Notes: a model not told the origin generated them from the letters alone. Positions 49,072 through 61,661 are shown, counted from the stretch's first letter. The stretch: 64,000 nt of DNA from Micropterus salmoides (GCF_014851395.1 NW_024040596.1:6760155-6824154), one strand, 5' to 3'. Translations and numbers: made by a program.

Positions 49072-49450
49072 GGCCTGTGACAGCCAAATCTGATTTAAAC
49101 AGGTGAGGGGGGAGAGAGAGGGAGAAATATGAAGCATCAGCAATATAACATTGCATTGTAAACCTGAAGAGGGATGGGAGTGGACAGAAACCTGGGAGCT
49201 TCCTGTCCAGGCCTAACTCTAGGAAGGGGGCCCAGGTTTATCCGCTGGTTTTAAAAAGACTAAACTAGACTATACCTGATGGGAACTTTTAGATGTTAAA
49301 ATTTAAGACAAAGTGATCAAATTGAACCACTTCTGCCACAGTTTGTCACACTAATGAACCAAACCTCTTTGCGCCTCTGAAAAATAACTACCACACTAAA
49401 GCAAGAGCCCGAAGCTAGAAGTGAATCCCGAGAAGGTTATGGTGTCTTAC
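46477..49450. other. Intron C-D, donor-proximal part
   Basis: Contains (AC)n at 49041-49067 and GT-rich sequence at 48732-48766. No additional exon was recognised between 31959 and 49450. Confidence 0.5.
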
Positions 49451-49825
49451 CTGTCATTAGCAGTAGCAGAGACAGGAGGAGATGTAGTTCCAGCTCCCCT
49501 TGGTTTATTGACTTTGGCGTACAGCCTATCAAGGGGGTCATCATCAGGGATGGCTACAGGGTCGTTGCCATGATTCCCATGCCCTGGAAAGGCAGAGGGA
49601 CCTTGGGGGGACGGGGTGCGAGCATGGGCGTGCTGAATTGTACTGTAGGGAGGTGACTGAGACAGCGGCTGGGGCATTGAACCCATATCTCTGCCCCTGA
49701 AGGACTGTATTCGGGCATAGTTGGGGTCTGCGTCGTCATCCTCCACATCTGGATATGCCGAGCCGCCACCGCCTTGCTGGTCTCTGGGTCGGTGCTCTCG
49801 CAGCTCAGGATGCCCTGCCTCGATT
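49451..49825 (-). CDS. pard3b: pard3b coding exon C (DPNYARI and LYAKVNKP motifs)
   Basis: Internal exon of 375 bases (125 codons), phase 2 at both ends. The acceptor is CTGTCTGTCAG|AATCG and the donor GACAG|GTAAGA, both strong. It begins by completing an arginine codon, then reads IEAGHPELREHR and an acidic run leading to DPNYARIQSFR. A Pro/Ser/His-rich linker follows, then DDDPLDRLYAKVNKPR and a Thr/Ser tail. DPNYAR and LYAKVNKP correspond to human PARD3B motifs; the PARD3 equivalents are more diverged (LYAQVKKP). The linker is probably disordered and offers Ser/Pro phosphorylation sites. Par3L is an adaptor at cell junctions and an LKB1 regulator in mammary stem cells (family knowledge). 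An in-frame methionine at the VEDDD segment is internal and not a start. Confidence 0.95.
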
Positions 49826-50217
49826 CTGACAGACAGATGGAGAGCCAGTTAAGACGTCTAGAAATCTCATTGAAACACTGATGGTTCTCATGAGCGGGCT
49901 AATGACTGAGTTATAACAAAGGCTACCACAAAGAAACATCTTTAAACAAACCACACAAAACTGCACCATTAGTTTAGCACTCAGGAATGACAAGAATGGA
50001 GCAGAGAGGGGTAGAGAGAACGGAAAGAATGAGAAGAAATAAAAGAAAGGAATGTAAGAGCTGTTAATAGTGGTTTCAATGTGTTCCATGAGAATGATAC
50101 ATGAACATCATCTGCAATAAAGTGACTTGTGTACTCTGGATATTCACAATATCTGTATGTCAGCAAATTTAAAACACAAAAAAATCATAATCATCTCTTT
50201 TCCAGAACGCTCCCCAC
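49826..50217 (-). other. pard3b: Short intron between exons B and C
   Basis: A 392-base intron with donor GTGGGG (minus strand at 50217) and acceptor TGTCAG (ending 49826). It is far shorter than its neighbours of 17.5 and 11.3 kb. Both flanking exon ends are phase 2, so the reading frame passes through intact. Confidence 0.85.
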
Positions 50218-50328
50218 CTTTCCCTCTCATCTTTCATCCTCTCAAGCTCATGATCACTCAGGATGTCTGTCTTCTGTCGCTGCAGAGCTGCTTTTGCCTC
50301 CTTCTTCTCCTCTTTTTTCTTCCCGAAT
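50218..50328 (-). CDS. pard3b: pard3b coding exon B (FGKKK basic segment)
   Basis: Internal exon of 111 bases (37 codons), phase 2 in and out. The acceptor is CTCTCTGTCCAG|ATTC and the donor GAAAG|GTGGGG. Its first base completes the arginine started in the exon at 61662, giving RFGKKKEEKKEAK, which parallels RFGKHRKDDK in PARD3. It then encodes a predicted charged helix ending DHELERMKDERER, equivalent to PARD3's SEEERIRMKQEQERIQ. The basic part may contact membrane lipids, as proposed for C-terminal basic regions of Par-3/Bazooka (inference for this paralog). The GTGGGG donor is weaker than the GTAAG-type donor of the next exon. Confidence 0.93.
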
Positions 50329-50697
50329 CTGGACAGAGAGAAGCAGCAATGCAGACAGAAAGACAAAGAGAGATGGGCATCAAAAACAATGAGACAGAGA
50401 GAGAAAAATATCATAATATTATAGCTCAGCATGGGGATTTTAACAGCCTTTGGCATGATGTGGTTCTGTGGAAGCAGATGAGGAACAAACAACACATTTG
50501 TACTGTTCTTACAACAAACGCACACACAGTAACATAAACGCAGATACACACACTTTGTTATTCGTTGCGAGAGCTTCTGGCACAGCATGTGACTGAGTGT
50601 CAGGACCAATACAATGTTGGTATGCCGTCAGATTTATGTCATATGTCAAGAGCAAATCATATTATTTCTCACGCGCAAGATTCCTATTGTTTGGGCG
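50329..50697. other. Intron A-B, acceptor-proximal part
   Basis: Opens (minus strand) with the pyrimidine-rich acceptor of exon B. The rest is unremarkable. The 146-residue minus frame across 50169-50609 contains exon B, but its flanking residues are intronic. Confidence 0.55.
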
Positions 50698-50852
50698 ATT
50701 TTTTTGCCTTTATTGATGATAGGACAGCCGAAGACAGACTGGAGAGAGAGGGTGGAAAGACGTGCAGCAAATGAGTTGCGGATCGGATTCAAACCCGGGA
50801 CACTGCGGTAAGGACTCACTGGTACATGGTGCATGTGCTCTGCTAGGTGAGC
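50698..50852 (-). mobile_element. tRNA-derived SINE
   Basis: On the minus strand it starts GCTCACCTAGCAGAGCACAT and has a B box GGGTTTGAATCCGATCC. It ends CAATAAAGGCAAAAAAAT, an A-rich tail reaching 50698. It differs from the 33.8/46.3-kb family in head and tail and belongs to a second fish SINE family. The head cannot form a complete tRNA. Confidence 0.82.
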
Positions 50853-51155
50853 TTGAACACAATTTCAACAACCAAGAGATGTACAGGGCACTGCGAGCGA
50901 GAAACAAAAAATAGGAAGAGGCAAACAATGGCACCTGCATACATAGAACTCAGCAGTAACGTAAGGTAAATCACACTCAGCCTCTTGCTGCACCTTATAA
51001 ATGACTCAATATCCACAAATGAAAATGAAATGAAATGCCCCAAAGGCTTTTTTTGTCATACCCGTCTCTTCTTGTCATTCTTTCTTCTTTGAGATTGTTT
51101 TTGTTTATAACATGAATCAATCAAAATCCATACATTAAACTATAACATACAAATA

Positions 51156-51158
<3 letters not shown>
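50853..51158. other. Intronic stretch, nothing recognised
   Basis: No supported exon or repeat between the SINE and the (TA)n tract. Confidence 0.5.

Positions 51159-51193
<35 letters not shown>
51159..51193. repeat. (TA)n microsatellite
   Basis: An uninterrupted TA run of about 35 bases abutting the truncated end of the hAT fragment that follows. The junction suggests the repeat arose at, or was exposed by, the truncation. Confidence 0.9.
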
Positions 51194-51195
<2 letters not shown>

Positions 51196-51311
51196 TGGAC
51201 TTTGGCAAACATTTATTGACATTTTTCACCAGTTTCTGACATCTTATAGACCAAACAACTAATCAATACTGCTAACTAATCAAATGAAAATACTCATTAG
51301 CTGCAGCCCTA
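51194..51311. mobile_element. Truncated hAT miniature element (GATTAATCG family)
   Basis: Contains TTGACATTTTTCACCAGTTT, TGACATCTTATAGACCAAAC, AACTAATCAATACTG and the terminus TTAGCTGCAGCCCTA, in the order of the abundant fish family. Only one end is present. Confidence 0.72.
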
Positions 51312-53318
51312 AAAGCTAGTGCCTAACATAGTAACTACTACTCTATACAGTCTACTCTAAATTAAAAGTTGGCATACACAGGATATACTTAGAGGCCCAT
51401 TTTAAGTGGCCACATATCAATACTCAGACCACACCAGTCAATATAGATTGTGTGAGGTCAGCATCAACAGCACACTCAGCACTACTGGACACTGCACAAG
51501 TCATTACCTGGACAGGACCCTGAATTGCACACACACAAATACACACACACCTGACTAAACTTCATAGCTAAATGCGAATGACTAATGGTGGCTTCAGCCT
51601 TCGGGCCGGACACACTGGCATTTGCTGTTGAATGAAGATGTTGACAGCATCTCTGTCTACCAAGAGAAACAAGCAACATTTAGTCAAGATAACCAGCATT
51701 ACCACAACACTGTATGTGGATGCATGGTGTAAAAGAGAAAACTATTTACAGTGAATGATTGTTGTTTTCATTTTTTGTTTCTCAACCCAAGAACAGGATT
51801 TAAGTAAACTTTTATGCTGACAAAGCTCTGACTTATATTATATAGATATTAGATATTGATAGCTATCAGAGGCTATAAATGCCATAAACACGTAAAGCCT
51901 GCTCACGAGCTGATGTAAAAAAGAAAAAGTAAATAAACTAATAAACTCATAGCTCATTCAACTTTACACCCTAGCAGCTATACAGTGAGTAGGATATGGT
52001 TAATTGAGCCAATCAAAGCTGCTAAATAGTTAATTTATCCAACATGCAAACGGTGACCTTATAACATGCCTTAATGTTTTATTTATCTAGTGAATCTACT
52101 GATGTATTATTTTTTCTTTGCTACCCGCTGATCTTTCTGAAGCATCGCTAAACCTGCTTGTGCATTATTTAAAACAACATTCATAGTCAATTTAAAGTGT
52201 GGGACTGTGTTGTAGTTTAGCCTGTGCATGTCTGTGCAATGCTTTGGTAAAATAAAAGGTGTAATATATAAGTTAATATGTTGAAATGCTTAATGGGGGT
52301 TGGTGGGGGGGCATGGGGTATAACCATGTGCATGCATTAACAGAGTGAGTGTGTCTTCATCTCACAGGGGACAAGCCTTGCTCTAATTACCGCTACCTAC
52401 AGAGTTAGAGGCTTACCCTTCCCTTCAACTCCCTCTCATTCCCTCACTTACCCCTCTCTCACCTCTCTTTTTTTTTTACCTCAGCACTCTCCTCCTTTTT
52501 TCTCATTACCCTCATTTCTGTGTCTTTCCATCACAGATTACCTCGCCTTCACCCCTTCATCTGGCCGTCATGCTTGGCATGTCGACCCTTGGTATCAAAC
52601 ACTTCTCTCACAGCCCCTCCTCTCCTCTCTTCTATACTGTCATCTCTATTTCCTCTCTTGCTTTTCTGTCCTTCTCTGTAACATAACATGGCAAATGAAC
52701 CAATCAAACACACCCTAGTGGATCAAATGATGAGAAGCCATGACCTGTTTTCAATTATGAGAGGAATGAGGAGGAGCTTGACTAAATAATTTCCCTTTTG
52801 GAAATAAATGAAGCGTTAACTTACCTGTCCACAATAACATGAATCCAACACCTATTTAATTCTCCATACTGACCTAAGAGACCAACTCTATCCAACAGAC
52901 ATAGAGGTATTTTACATTAGGGTTGTGGACAATTAATGGGAAAGCACTAGATACTGAAAAGTAAAAGAGTAAGAAGGTAAAAACAACAACATATTTTTTA
53001 GTGCTGAAGAAAAAAGTAACACACACATTTTAGCTTCAGGATTATCTCCATTCTGCTTCTTTGAGGACATTATGACAAAAAAAAAAAAATGATATGGAGT
53101 TAAATTTGTGAAAATTGAAACAGATGCTTTAAACTTTTCAAAATCTGGTTAAAAGCATCGGCTACCTAAGTTAAATATGGAGTACCATCAGCCATCTGTA
53201 ACTATTTTTGATTGACCTACATTCAGCAGCAAATGGAAGGGAAAAGAACAGTGAGGGAGATCTAGAGGGAAAAAATGATGTAGAAAGATAATGGACACCT
53301 ACAGCTTAATTAGACCTG
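51312..53318. other. Intronic stretch with a pyrimidine-rich block
   Basis: The plus strand is C/T-rich at about 52420-52680. No exon or clear transposon was recognised. Confidence 0.5.

Positions 53319-53345
<27 letters not shown>
53319..53345. repeat. (CT)n microsatellite
   Basis: An uninterrupted CT run of about 27 bases. Confidence 0.9.
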
Positions 53346-53349
<4 letters not shown>

Positions 53350-53476
53350 CCCTCTTGATATTGTTATTACTGGGGTATCCTGGGTGGCAACACGCATGGA
53401 TGCACACACAACTGAACGATACACATAAAATCTACAGAAACATACAGAGGCCATAGACATGCAACAATTAAATAAG

Positions 53477-53477
<1 letters not shown>

Positions 53478-53543
<66 letters not shown>
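53478..53543. repeat. Long perfect (GT)n microsatellite
   Basis: About 33 perfect GT units, the longest uninterrupted dinucleotide repeat of this type in the window. The Thr/His and Cys/Val frames across it are artefacts. It is a likely length-polymorphic marker. Confidence 0.97.
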
Positions 53544-53544
<1 letters not shown>

Positions 53545-54764
53545 ATGTGGCTTTTTGCAAGTGAAGGAGGAAGTAATAGAAATGGAAAGCTGCACACATG
53601 AGATACCACAGCAGGGAAGTATTTCTCCTGCCACCGTCTTCAGGCTGACCACAGAGGGTGTCTGGGCTGATACTCAGCTGAGTGTTTGTCTTTGCATGCT
53701 TAAGTTAAGAGAAAAAAGACAATTTAAGTGAATGGGAAGTGAACTGGCTTACATCACGATGTCATGACACTCACCTTTGACTTTTTCCCTCACATTTGTG
53801 TTAAGATCAATTTGCTTCATTTTTGTTTGTTTCTTTAATTTTTTTGTAATTATGACTTCTGCCTGTCAGCAACTTCTTTTCCATGTCTGTCGTTTTTTAA
53901 GATGTCTTCTGTCCAACATGAGTGATCAGTCAAATTACAAACCATTATCTAACCTACCACAGCACACATTTACAAACTAAGAAAGACGCTGGACGTGAGA
54001 CTAACTTTAAAAAGTTTACTCTATCTTTACTCAATGATAAATTACTAAATTGTGGCAAATGGAAAGGCACGTGTGATGAACAGACACATCATACACACAT
54101 AGCCTAAAAGCGTTCTGAACATTACGCTTATGCTTAGAAGTTATGCTTATGTATGCTTGAGAATAATTTCACAAGGAATATCAGAGTAAGAACAGCTGAT
54201 TAGCAGCCAGTTAGGATGAATAAATTACCTCTTGTTCTGTTGACAGTGGGAAAAAATGATGACTCATGAATATTCATGACCTAACACCGCAATCTGTATG
54301 GTACTTGTATGACTACTCATTTGCATGTGAGAAAGATTTAATTAAACATCTATACACAGGTTACTTAAAGCTTCCATCTGTGTAGGAAAAGGTAGGATGA
54401 AATAAAATAAAAACACTCACCATCTGATGTCTGACCAAGGTCCAAAGAAGTTTCTTTTCATGGTCAACATTATGTACCACCACACAATTTGTTGTAAATA
54501 TTAAAACCACATAATTATTATTATTAAATAACATAAGGCAAATAAGGTTGATTAAACTTTTCTTTACTCTGCAAGGAGCCAATATACTTAAACATAGCTT
54601 TAAATATCACCTTTGTTTAACTGGTGAGTACATTTAGTTTTAAGACTGTTGTTCGCTAAACAAAAGTATCAGCCCTGTTAAAATGACAGTTAACGTAAAT
54701 TACAGATGCACCTAGCTAAGCAAGCTAGCTAACGCCACACGGAGCGGTTTGCTCCACAGTCTCG
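53544..54764. other. Intronic stretch with a 16-bp palindrome
   Basis: TCATGAATATTCATGA at 54264-54279 is a perfect palindrome overlapping an AP-1-like TGACTCA-type half (ATGACTCA, 54258-54266). No exon supported. Confidence 0.5.
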
Positions 54765-54905
54765 TCCAAATATGGTCGCTGGTTGCAAAAAAATCAACAT
54801 GGCTGCGACTTTCGGCCAAACTCGAGGCTTCAAAATGGCAGTCCACGAACCAACGGGTGACGTCACGATGACTACCTCCACTTCTTTTATACAGTCTATG
54901 GTTGA
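54765..54905. mobile_element. Fragment of a fish miniature element
   Basis: Contains CAAAATGGCAGTCCACGAAC, GGGTGACGTCACGATGACTA and the terminal TTTTATACAGTCTATGG. This combination recurs in many fish genomes as a short interspersed DNA element. The CRE-like TGACGTCA (54859-54866) is part of the repeat consensus, so it is weak evidence for regulation here. Only one end was located. Confidence 0.6.
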
Positions 54906-57429
54906 GATTCAACAATTCAACTGATTCACAAATAATAGTGGGCTGTTTTCATTTATTAAATCTTCCTGTAATAAAACCGAACCATTCATGCAGAACGAGT
55001 TCAACATTGTAAAAGTTTGCTGTAGTGCGTCAACCTTTTTTAATGTTGTAATGTAGCCACTAGCCAGCCACACTGCTCACTCCAACTGTGTTTTATGCAA
55101 GCAAGTATGAATGTATGCACAGCAAGTCAACACTGCCAGCAGTGAGGTGAAACTATACTTCTGAAAATTCTGAATCAAAATCAATCTTAGAAGATAAAAA
55201 TCGCGATTATTACGTGAATTAATTCCCCCCCTTAATTCATTTTTTTCTCCACAACAGGAGCCTGAGCCCCTGTTACATTTTCTCACATACCTAATGCTCT
55301 ACACACTTAGACTAAACCCACAATTTAACTTACACATATTCTAATCGTGACCTTACACAAAACATTTTCTCACTGGTCAGCATTGCATTACTTGGTAAAA
55401 CATCAGTAGGTCTAAAACAGGTTCTTACAACAAACCACTACAAGACACACACACATGCATTCACATGCACGCACATACACACAGACATGCTACTTGGAAT
55501 GCTGAACAGTGGGCGTTCAGACGGCTGTTCCACACTTGTGCTTCTGAATAGTCTATCAGGAGAAAACTCACTGACAAACGAGCAGAAAACGAGTGCAAAC
55601 ATCTGTGACTCTCACTTCACCTATTCTTTCTATTCTTCTGCTTTCCTCTCACTTCCTCCCTCTGCCACTCCATGGACACGCCTCCCTTTACTATCATTGG
55701 CAAATGGATCCCTGAGGGAACGGATGATTGACAAGTGTGCTTCGATAACAAGCACACACACAAACATACATAAGCAGACAGACACTGTGCAAGGAAGCAA
55801 CGCATTCAAATCAAAGCATACATACACACACACACACACACACACAGATGATTGGCAGGCATGACACCAGTTCGTGACACTCCAATGACTTCCTGTCATG
55901 ATGTTTGATTGGCAGCTGGTGGGTCCTTCCCCCCTTTCAAGCATGTACTCTCTAATTATGAAACAATGACAGGCTATGTCTGGTAAAAGACAGGGTTTTT
56001 CCTGAATAAAGAACTTCAAACAGCCTCTTTGCACAGATTTTGCCTTTCCTTTCCCCAAACCTGACCATGTTTTTTGGCTGCTGAAAAGCCTAAATAGCAG
56101 AGTAATTTGCTAGTTAATCAAAAGAGCTATAAACTGCATCAGATACTTGTTCAAATACAGTATTTTAACTGACATCCCTGGATTTTCAGAAATCTCTTCT
56201 ACACTGACTTAGAAGAACATACATGTGGCTATTTTTTTGTTAAATTGTCCTTATTTCTCTTGTCCTTATTTCTCTTATTTTGTTCTTTGAATATAGAGAA
56301 GGGGGAAAAAGATATCCTAGCTAATCAGCAATGACCAGTAAAAGCACCCCCACAATTGAGGCGGGCTAATCATCACAATGATGGAGCACTTTAAATCTAA
56401 CAGAGGTGCAGCATTATGACCACCTGGAGAGAGCGGAGAAAGAAGGAGAGCAGAAAGAAGGACAAAGCGGGGCAAATATGGGGGAGAGTATAATTATAGG
56501 GATCAATGAGAGGTTAAGAAAATGAGCAGATTCATTGAGACAGATGCTCTAATTGTAAAAGTTTTTGTGCTCTTTTTCCTCTTCATATGGTTTTTGGTTG
56601 GCGGCTGCATTCTCCAATTACATTGCTCCTTGAGTTGTAAGTTTAACATTTTCTTATGAAAGTAGATCATCCAGCTGCCAGTCAGCAAAATACTGTATAT
56701 GCACATGGACATACATATGCACACATAAAACAGAGCATCGGAGGCTAGATGGAAGTGAGAACGGCGATGCACGACTACAACCAAGCAGGCAACCATGCAT
56801 TTATTATCACAGATTCTCATTAATTTACACAATTTTTAAATCTGAAAATGAACATCATGCACACACACTTTGCACCACACATCAACAACCACATAAACAT
56901 GATGCACTGGCAACTGCAGCGCCTGTCCCTCTTTGCTTCTGGTAGACCTTGTACATTACCAGTCTCACCTAATAGATTACCATATTTTCATTTGTACAGA
57001 CTGTGTCTCTCCCTCCTCCCTTTCACAACCCTTCACACACACACACACACACACACACAACACACAGACAACAGAACAGCTCGGAGAACCGTACTCTCAA
57101 CCTGTGTAAATTATGTTTGTAGAGCATCAAGTTATGGTTGTAGGTACTTGTGTGTATGTGTGTGTTTGCGCAATATAATGTTCAGCGGGCTGCCAGATTT
57201 GTTTGAGTATTAACCTTAACAATCTCAGCAAAGATAGAGAAAAGACACACAGATCAGAGAGTAAGCAAAGGGTTACACAACTGCAGACAACTTGGACACA
57301 CACACACGGCATCTGAAGAAGAATCACAGCCACCATGTGCCAACTATATGACGACCATCTGACTGTGTGACCAATCATGTTTTATCACCACATGAATATT
57401 CATGATGGTTGGATGGTTACCACCGTGCA

Positions 57430-57472
<43 letters not shown>

Positions 57473-58758
57473 ACACAGATGATTGGCATATCTGATTGGC
57501 AGGTGGCAGCAGTTCAGATGACAGAGCCAGCTGTCCACTTCAAAGGGCATTTCAAACAAACATTCAGAGTCTCACTTTAATTTCTGGGTTAATAATGTGA
57601 ATGAAACATTACAGTAATTGCATTGAACCTTTCTACACTTCTACACCCTCTCTTCATTAATGTGAAGAACTACATTGTAATCAGGCATTTTTGGCAATTA
57701 CAGTATAATTTGGAACAACAAGTGAAGATACTTGAAATACTGTGCAGCTGGGGCATAGATAGAAACATTATGTGGTATTTGGTATAGAGTGTGTCAAATG
57801 TGTGAACAAACTGATGACAAACATTAAGATTTAAAACAAGACACCTTGGAGTAAGGTTGACTGGAGTAAACTCTCCTCCAGACCATTAGGCCAATCAAAG
57901 CTGGCCTTAAATGGATATGAGAAATCAGCAGCCCGGGCTAGATTGAACTGTACTGAATAGTACCAATTTGCCTACTCAGTTTATCGCCATTACATGCAAT
58001 CAAACGCAGATAGGGAGCTGGAACTGGAGGAAGCAGGCTGGGAGGAAAAATTGGAAAGACGCAAAGATTACGGGGGTGTGTGGGGTGGAGAGAGAAGGAG
58101 AGAGGTTACAGAAATATAGCTAGAAATAGAAGGAGAGAAAGGTTGATATTATCAATGGGCTCTAATCAAGGCCCTCTTAAGATGATGAGAGATGAGGTGT
58201 AGAGGAAAGGTCTAATACATCCTTGGGTGTATTATCTGGTTTCTTAAAGCACTTAAGGCAAGACGTGATGGGGGAATTGCTGCTTAGATGAAAGGATGGA
58301 TGGAGGGACAGGTGCATACAGGAAAGACTAGCTGGAGATATTCTCGGGTGCGCTGCGTAGGCTGACCAGACTATAATCAAACAGAACGGTAGATAGGTGG
58401 ACGAGAGATGCATGAACACAGAAAAAAGGGATTGAGCATAACCTTTCCTGAACTCTGAAGCACTTAAAACATTGTTAACATAGTAAGATGAAAAAATATA
58501 TCTTTAGGTGTGGAGCTGTAACAGTAACAGTAAGAGCAATTGAGGATTGTGCTACAGACGAAGGCTGAGAAGGAATGATGAAGCTCCTCTGGTGTGTAAT
58601 ATGTAAATTTATAGGACTTTTATGGCATTGTGCCACCAATAATTTGTTGGTTAAATATAGCTTTCACAGTGGTCCATGCTAACACCATGAACCTTAAAAT
58701 GAAGCCATAAAGGTGTAAGAATGACTCAAAATCCACACCAGAACAGGAAAAATCTATG
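54906..58758. other. Intronic stretch with CA microsatellites
   Basis: (CA)n runs at 55824-55846, 57034-57059 and 57433-57469. A second CATGAATATTCATG palindrome lies at 57391-57404. Purine-rich patches occur near 56410-56510 and 58010-58145. No exon is supported. Confidence 0.5.
57433..57469. repeat. (CA)n microsatellite
   Basis: A perfect CA run of about 37 bases. Confidence 0.95.
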
Positions 58759-58766
58759 GTTGTGTT

Positions 58767-59150
58767 GAGGCCTGGGCGATATGACGATATGACCACTGTG
58801 AAGTTAGTTTTACGTTGGATTTTCGAAAGACGGCTGATGAGTATTCAACGTAAAACTAATATCCAATTGAAACTAACTTACAGCGTGGTCCGTTCTTCCA
58901 CACATGCCGGTGTTGCGGAGAAGTAATTTGCATTCACACAAATCATAACTGGATAATGAACAGGAGGACTCAGACCATGCAAGCAAAAACAAGGAGTGCA
59001 TACCAAAGACAGAAGTCTGTTGTGTGGAAGAGCAACGCAACACTAACGTACTCCAGCTGTTTCAGCCGTGACGTTTGTGTCAGGTAATTTTAATGACTTG
59101 CCCACAGACATTCAGCTTACTTTATAGTTCGCACATATAGCACAGCCCTA
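58767..59150. mobile_element. Non-autonomous hAT element with perfect 8-bp TSD
   Basis: Flanked by GTTGTGTT at 58759-58766 and 59151-59158, an exact 8-bp duplication. Ends are GAGGCCTGGGCGATAT and, reverse-complemented, TAGGGCTGTGCTATAT. It is 384 bases long and non-coding. Positions 58791-58890 form a nested near-palindrome: GACCACTGTGAAGTTAG pairs with CTAACTTACAGCGTGGTC, and an inner pair shares TTTTACGTTGRAT. That unit may be a second small element or part of the family's structure. Confidence 0.85.
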
Positions 59151-59158
59151 GTTGTGTT

Positions 59159-61611
59159 TGTCTGTCAAGAAGGAATCTCTCTTCTGCTAAGATTTCAAAT
59201 CACAAAACAAGCAAGATTTAGATGTGGAGCATGTAGACCTCAGAGACACAGAGTGGCTTTATCTGTACATCATTTTGGAATAAGTCAAAATCATGAAGAA
59301 CACTTTCTTGATGCTAAATGCTGACTTTAAACTGGTAATCTCTATGTTCAGACATGACAGGGCACGTCCTGAAAGAGACATAATGCCTGCACGATATTTG
59401 GCACCTGGTGCACGAGAAGAAGCAGAGAGAGAGAACAGCGGTGAGTTAAAATGTTACTGCAGCAAGGAAGAAGAGTGTTTTTGTTTCCTCTCAGGCAACA
59501 TCATTGATTGATTTTGAAACTTATTCTGCTACTGTCCATCTTGAGTGTGAGGGACTCACACTCCTCATAGCAAATCAACTGATAGATTTTCACATTTAAA
59601 GAAACAAGTAAGTAAGTTGTATTTTTATTTTACAATAAAAACTTCAAAATCATTTGGTACACTGACTCGTAATAGGGTGAATGGCGTCTCTCTCATGGTC
59701 GCTCCGGGCCAAAACACTCGGTTATGGCACTATGTAAGACTGAACTCTTGGTCATTCCAGCCACGGAATCTATCCACCATAACATCAAACTAAAAACTGG
59801 CCCCTTAACCATCACTTGGACTACTAAGTAATAGCGTGCTGTGTCTTGTATTATTGTAGCATAGTTGTCAACTTCAGAAAAATCAGCCAGAGGTTTACCT
59901 TCTGGCTATAAATCTCGTTTGTTGTCTACTGAGAGGTCATTCTTTCGCTTAGACAAGTAATAAGTTATTAGCTGGTTTGCTATTTATTGTGTTGTTGAAA
60001 TGTTGGCAAAGTTGTCAACTTGCTAGTTTTTGATCATAAGTAATGTAATCATAACGAATGCACATTTACAGATGTCTTTATTTACGGCAGCGGTGAATTA
60101 GACTCAAAAAAAAGGGACAGAACACATGTTATTAGATGAAGAATGAGATAATAACTTATTATTTATATGATCTTAGAATGCAGTGCGGGACACGCATTTC
60201 TCTATCTCTCATATTTTTTTATTCATCTCAAAGTTGCATATTGTGCTCTGCTAAGTTGAAGTGGTTTATACATCAGGGGGGAGTTGAGAAAGATGGAGGC
60301 AGGTAGATAAGCAGGTACGTAGATCTGACATTAAACTAAAACTACAGGGTGAAGAATGACGGAACATACTGTACACTACACATCACATACCTATTCATAT
60401 CCACCCCCACCCACTGTAATGGCCTTCCTTGTGCATACAATTGATTTGACATAATTATGAACTGACTTAGGTCAGAGGAGCCATTTACACACTCAAGTGC
60501 TTGACAAAGACATCATTTTAACATCATAAAAGCAACATTTCTGCTCAGCATAAGAAAATGTCTGTATTTGACTAAACACTATAGGTACGTGAGAGCGAAA
60601 GCACGACTGAAGTGAGAATGAGGAAAACAAGGTAGAGAAGAGGTGAAGAAAAAGTACATTCAAAGTAAAATTAGTGCATATTAGTCTAATTGCCTAATAT
60701 TTCACTTTAAATAACATGCAATTCTGATAATCATAGTGATAAAATCTGAATTTGAAATCTGGAAATGTTTTTCTGTCTTCTGGTTCACACAGACTACTTT
60801 TAAGTAAGTGTATTTTGAAAAGGCTGCCGCAGTATTTTGTAGATTAAATTGCATGCAAGTGCTTTTCCTAAGATCTGTATCTATGTAATGGTCATGTGAA
60901 ATCCCATTTCAGAAAATATTAGGTAGAAAGTACAAATTGTTCACTGAAACACTCGGACCCATTCATGCTGTGTGTCTACCTATGTCCCATTCACAAGGAG
61001 AGATATGGTGTTACAGTTAATCACATGAAATAGTTCTGGCAGATAATTTTCAGCACCTCTTACGGAAAGTGGGGCACCAGTCTTAGAGTGGTCTTTGTGT
61101 GCCTGTGAGCATGTGATAGCGTTTCAGAAAGACTTCAGTGTTCATGTTTAAAGGCTATTTTTGTCTGATATCGTATGAATGCACAAGGTGTGCAGAGATT
61201 GTGCTAATTTACGTATGTGCCCCTATTGATAGTAGAAAATGTACGTGCATTTGTGAATGACAAACTCCATTAATCTGATTTTCTGACAATAAATAAAGAC
61301 ATTGTCACATCAACCAAATTAAGATTAAGACATATGTTACAACGTAAGTAACAAATACATTGTGATATTCTGACTGATTCCACCTGACGCCAAACACACT
61401 TACAAAATTCCTCTCAAACTCACACTAACGCGTGATCTGAAAATGTTTTGAAACATCACATGCTGGACAGAAGAGATTTTATCAGGTAGTGTAGGAACTG
61501 TGTCGTCCAGTACACACACATGGACACACACACATGGATAAACACACAAAAAGGGATATGATTACAAATGCACGCTTAAGTTTAAAACAGTTTAAAACCA
61601 ATAACCATCTC

Positions 61612-61645
<34 letters not shown>

Positions 61646-61661
61646 GCACACAGTTACATAC
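59159..61661. other. Intron A-B, donor-proximal part
   Basis: AT-rich intronic sequence with no supported exon. It ends on the right with a (CT)n tract (61612-61643), which reads (GA)n on the transcribed strand just inside the donor of exon A. Confidence 0.55.
61612..61643. repeat. (CT)n microsatellite at the exon A donor
   Basis: A CT run on the plus strand, (GA)n in the pre-mRNA, whose near edge is 18 bases from the donor GT at 61660-61661. Confidence 0.9.

Noticed and set aside
54859..54866. Perfect CRE site TGACGTCA
   Set aside because: It is part of the consensus of a common miniature element, so its presence is explained by the repeat.
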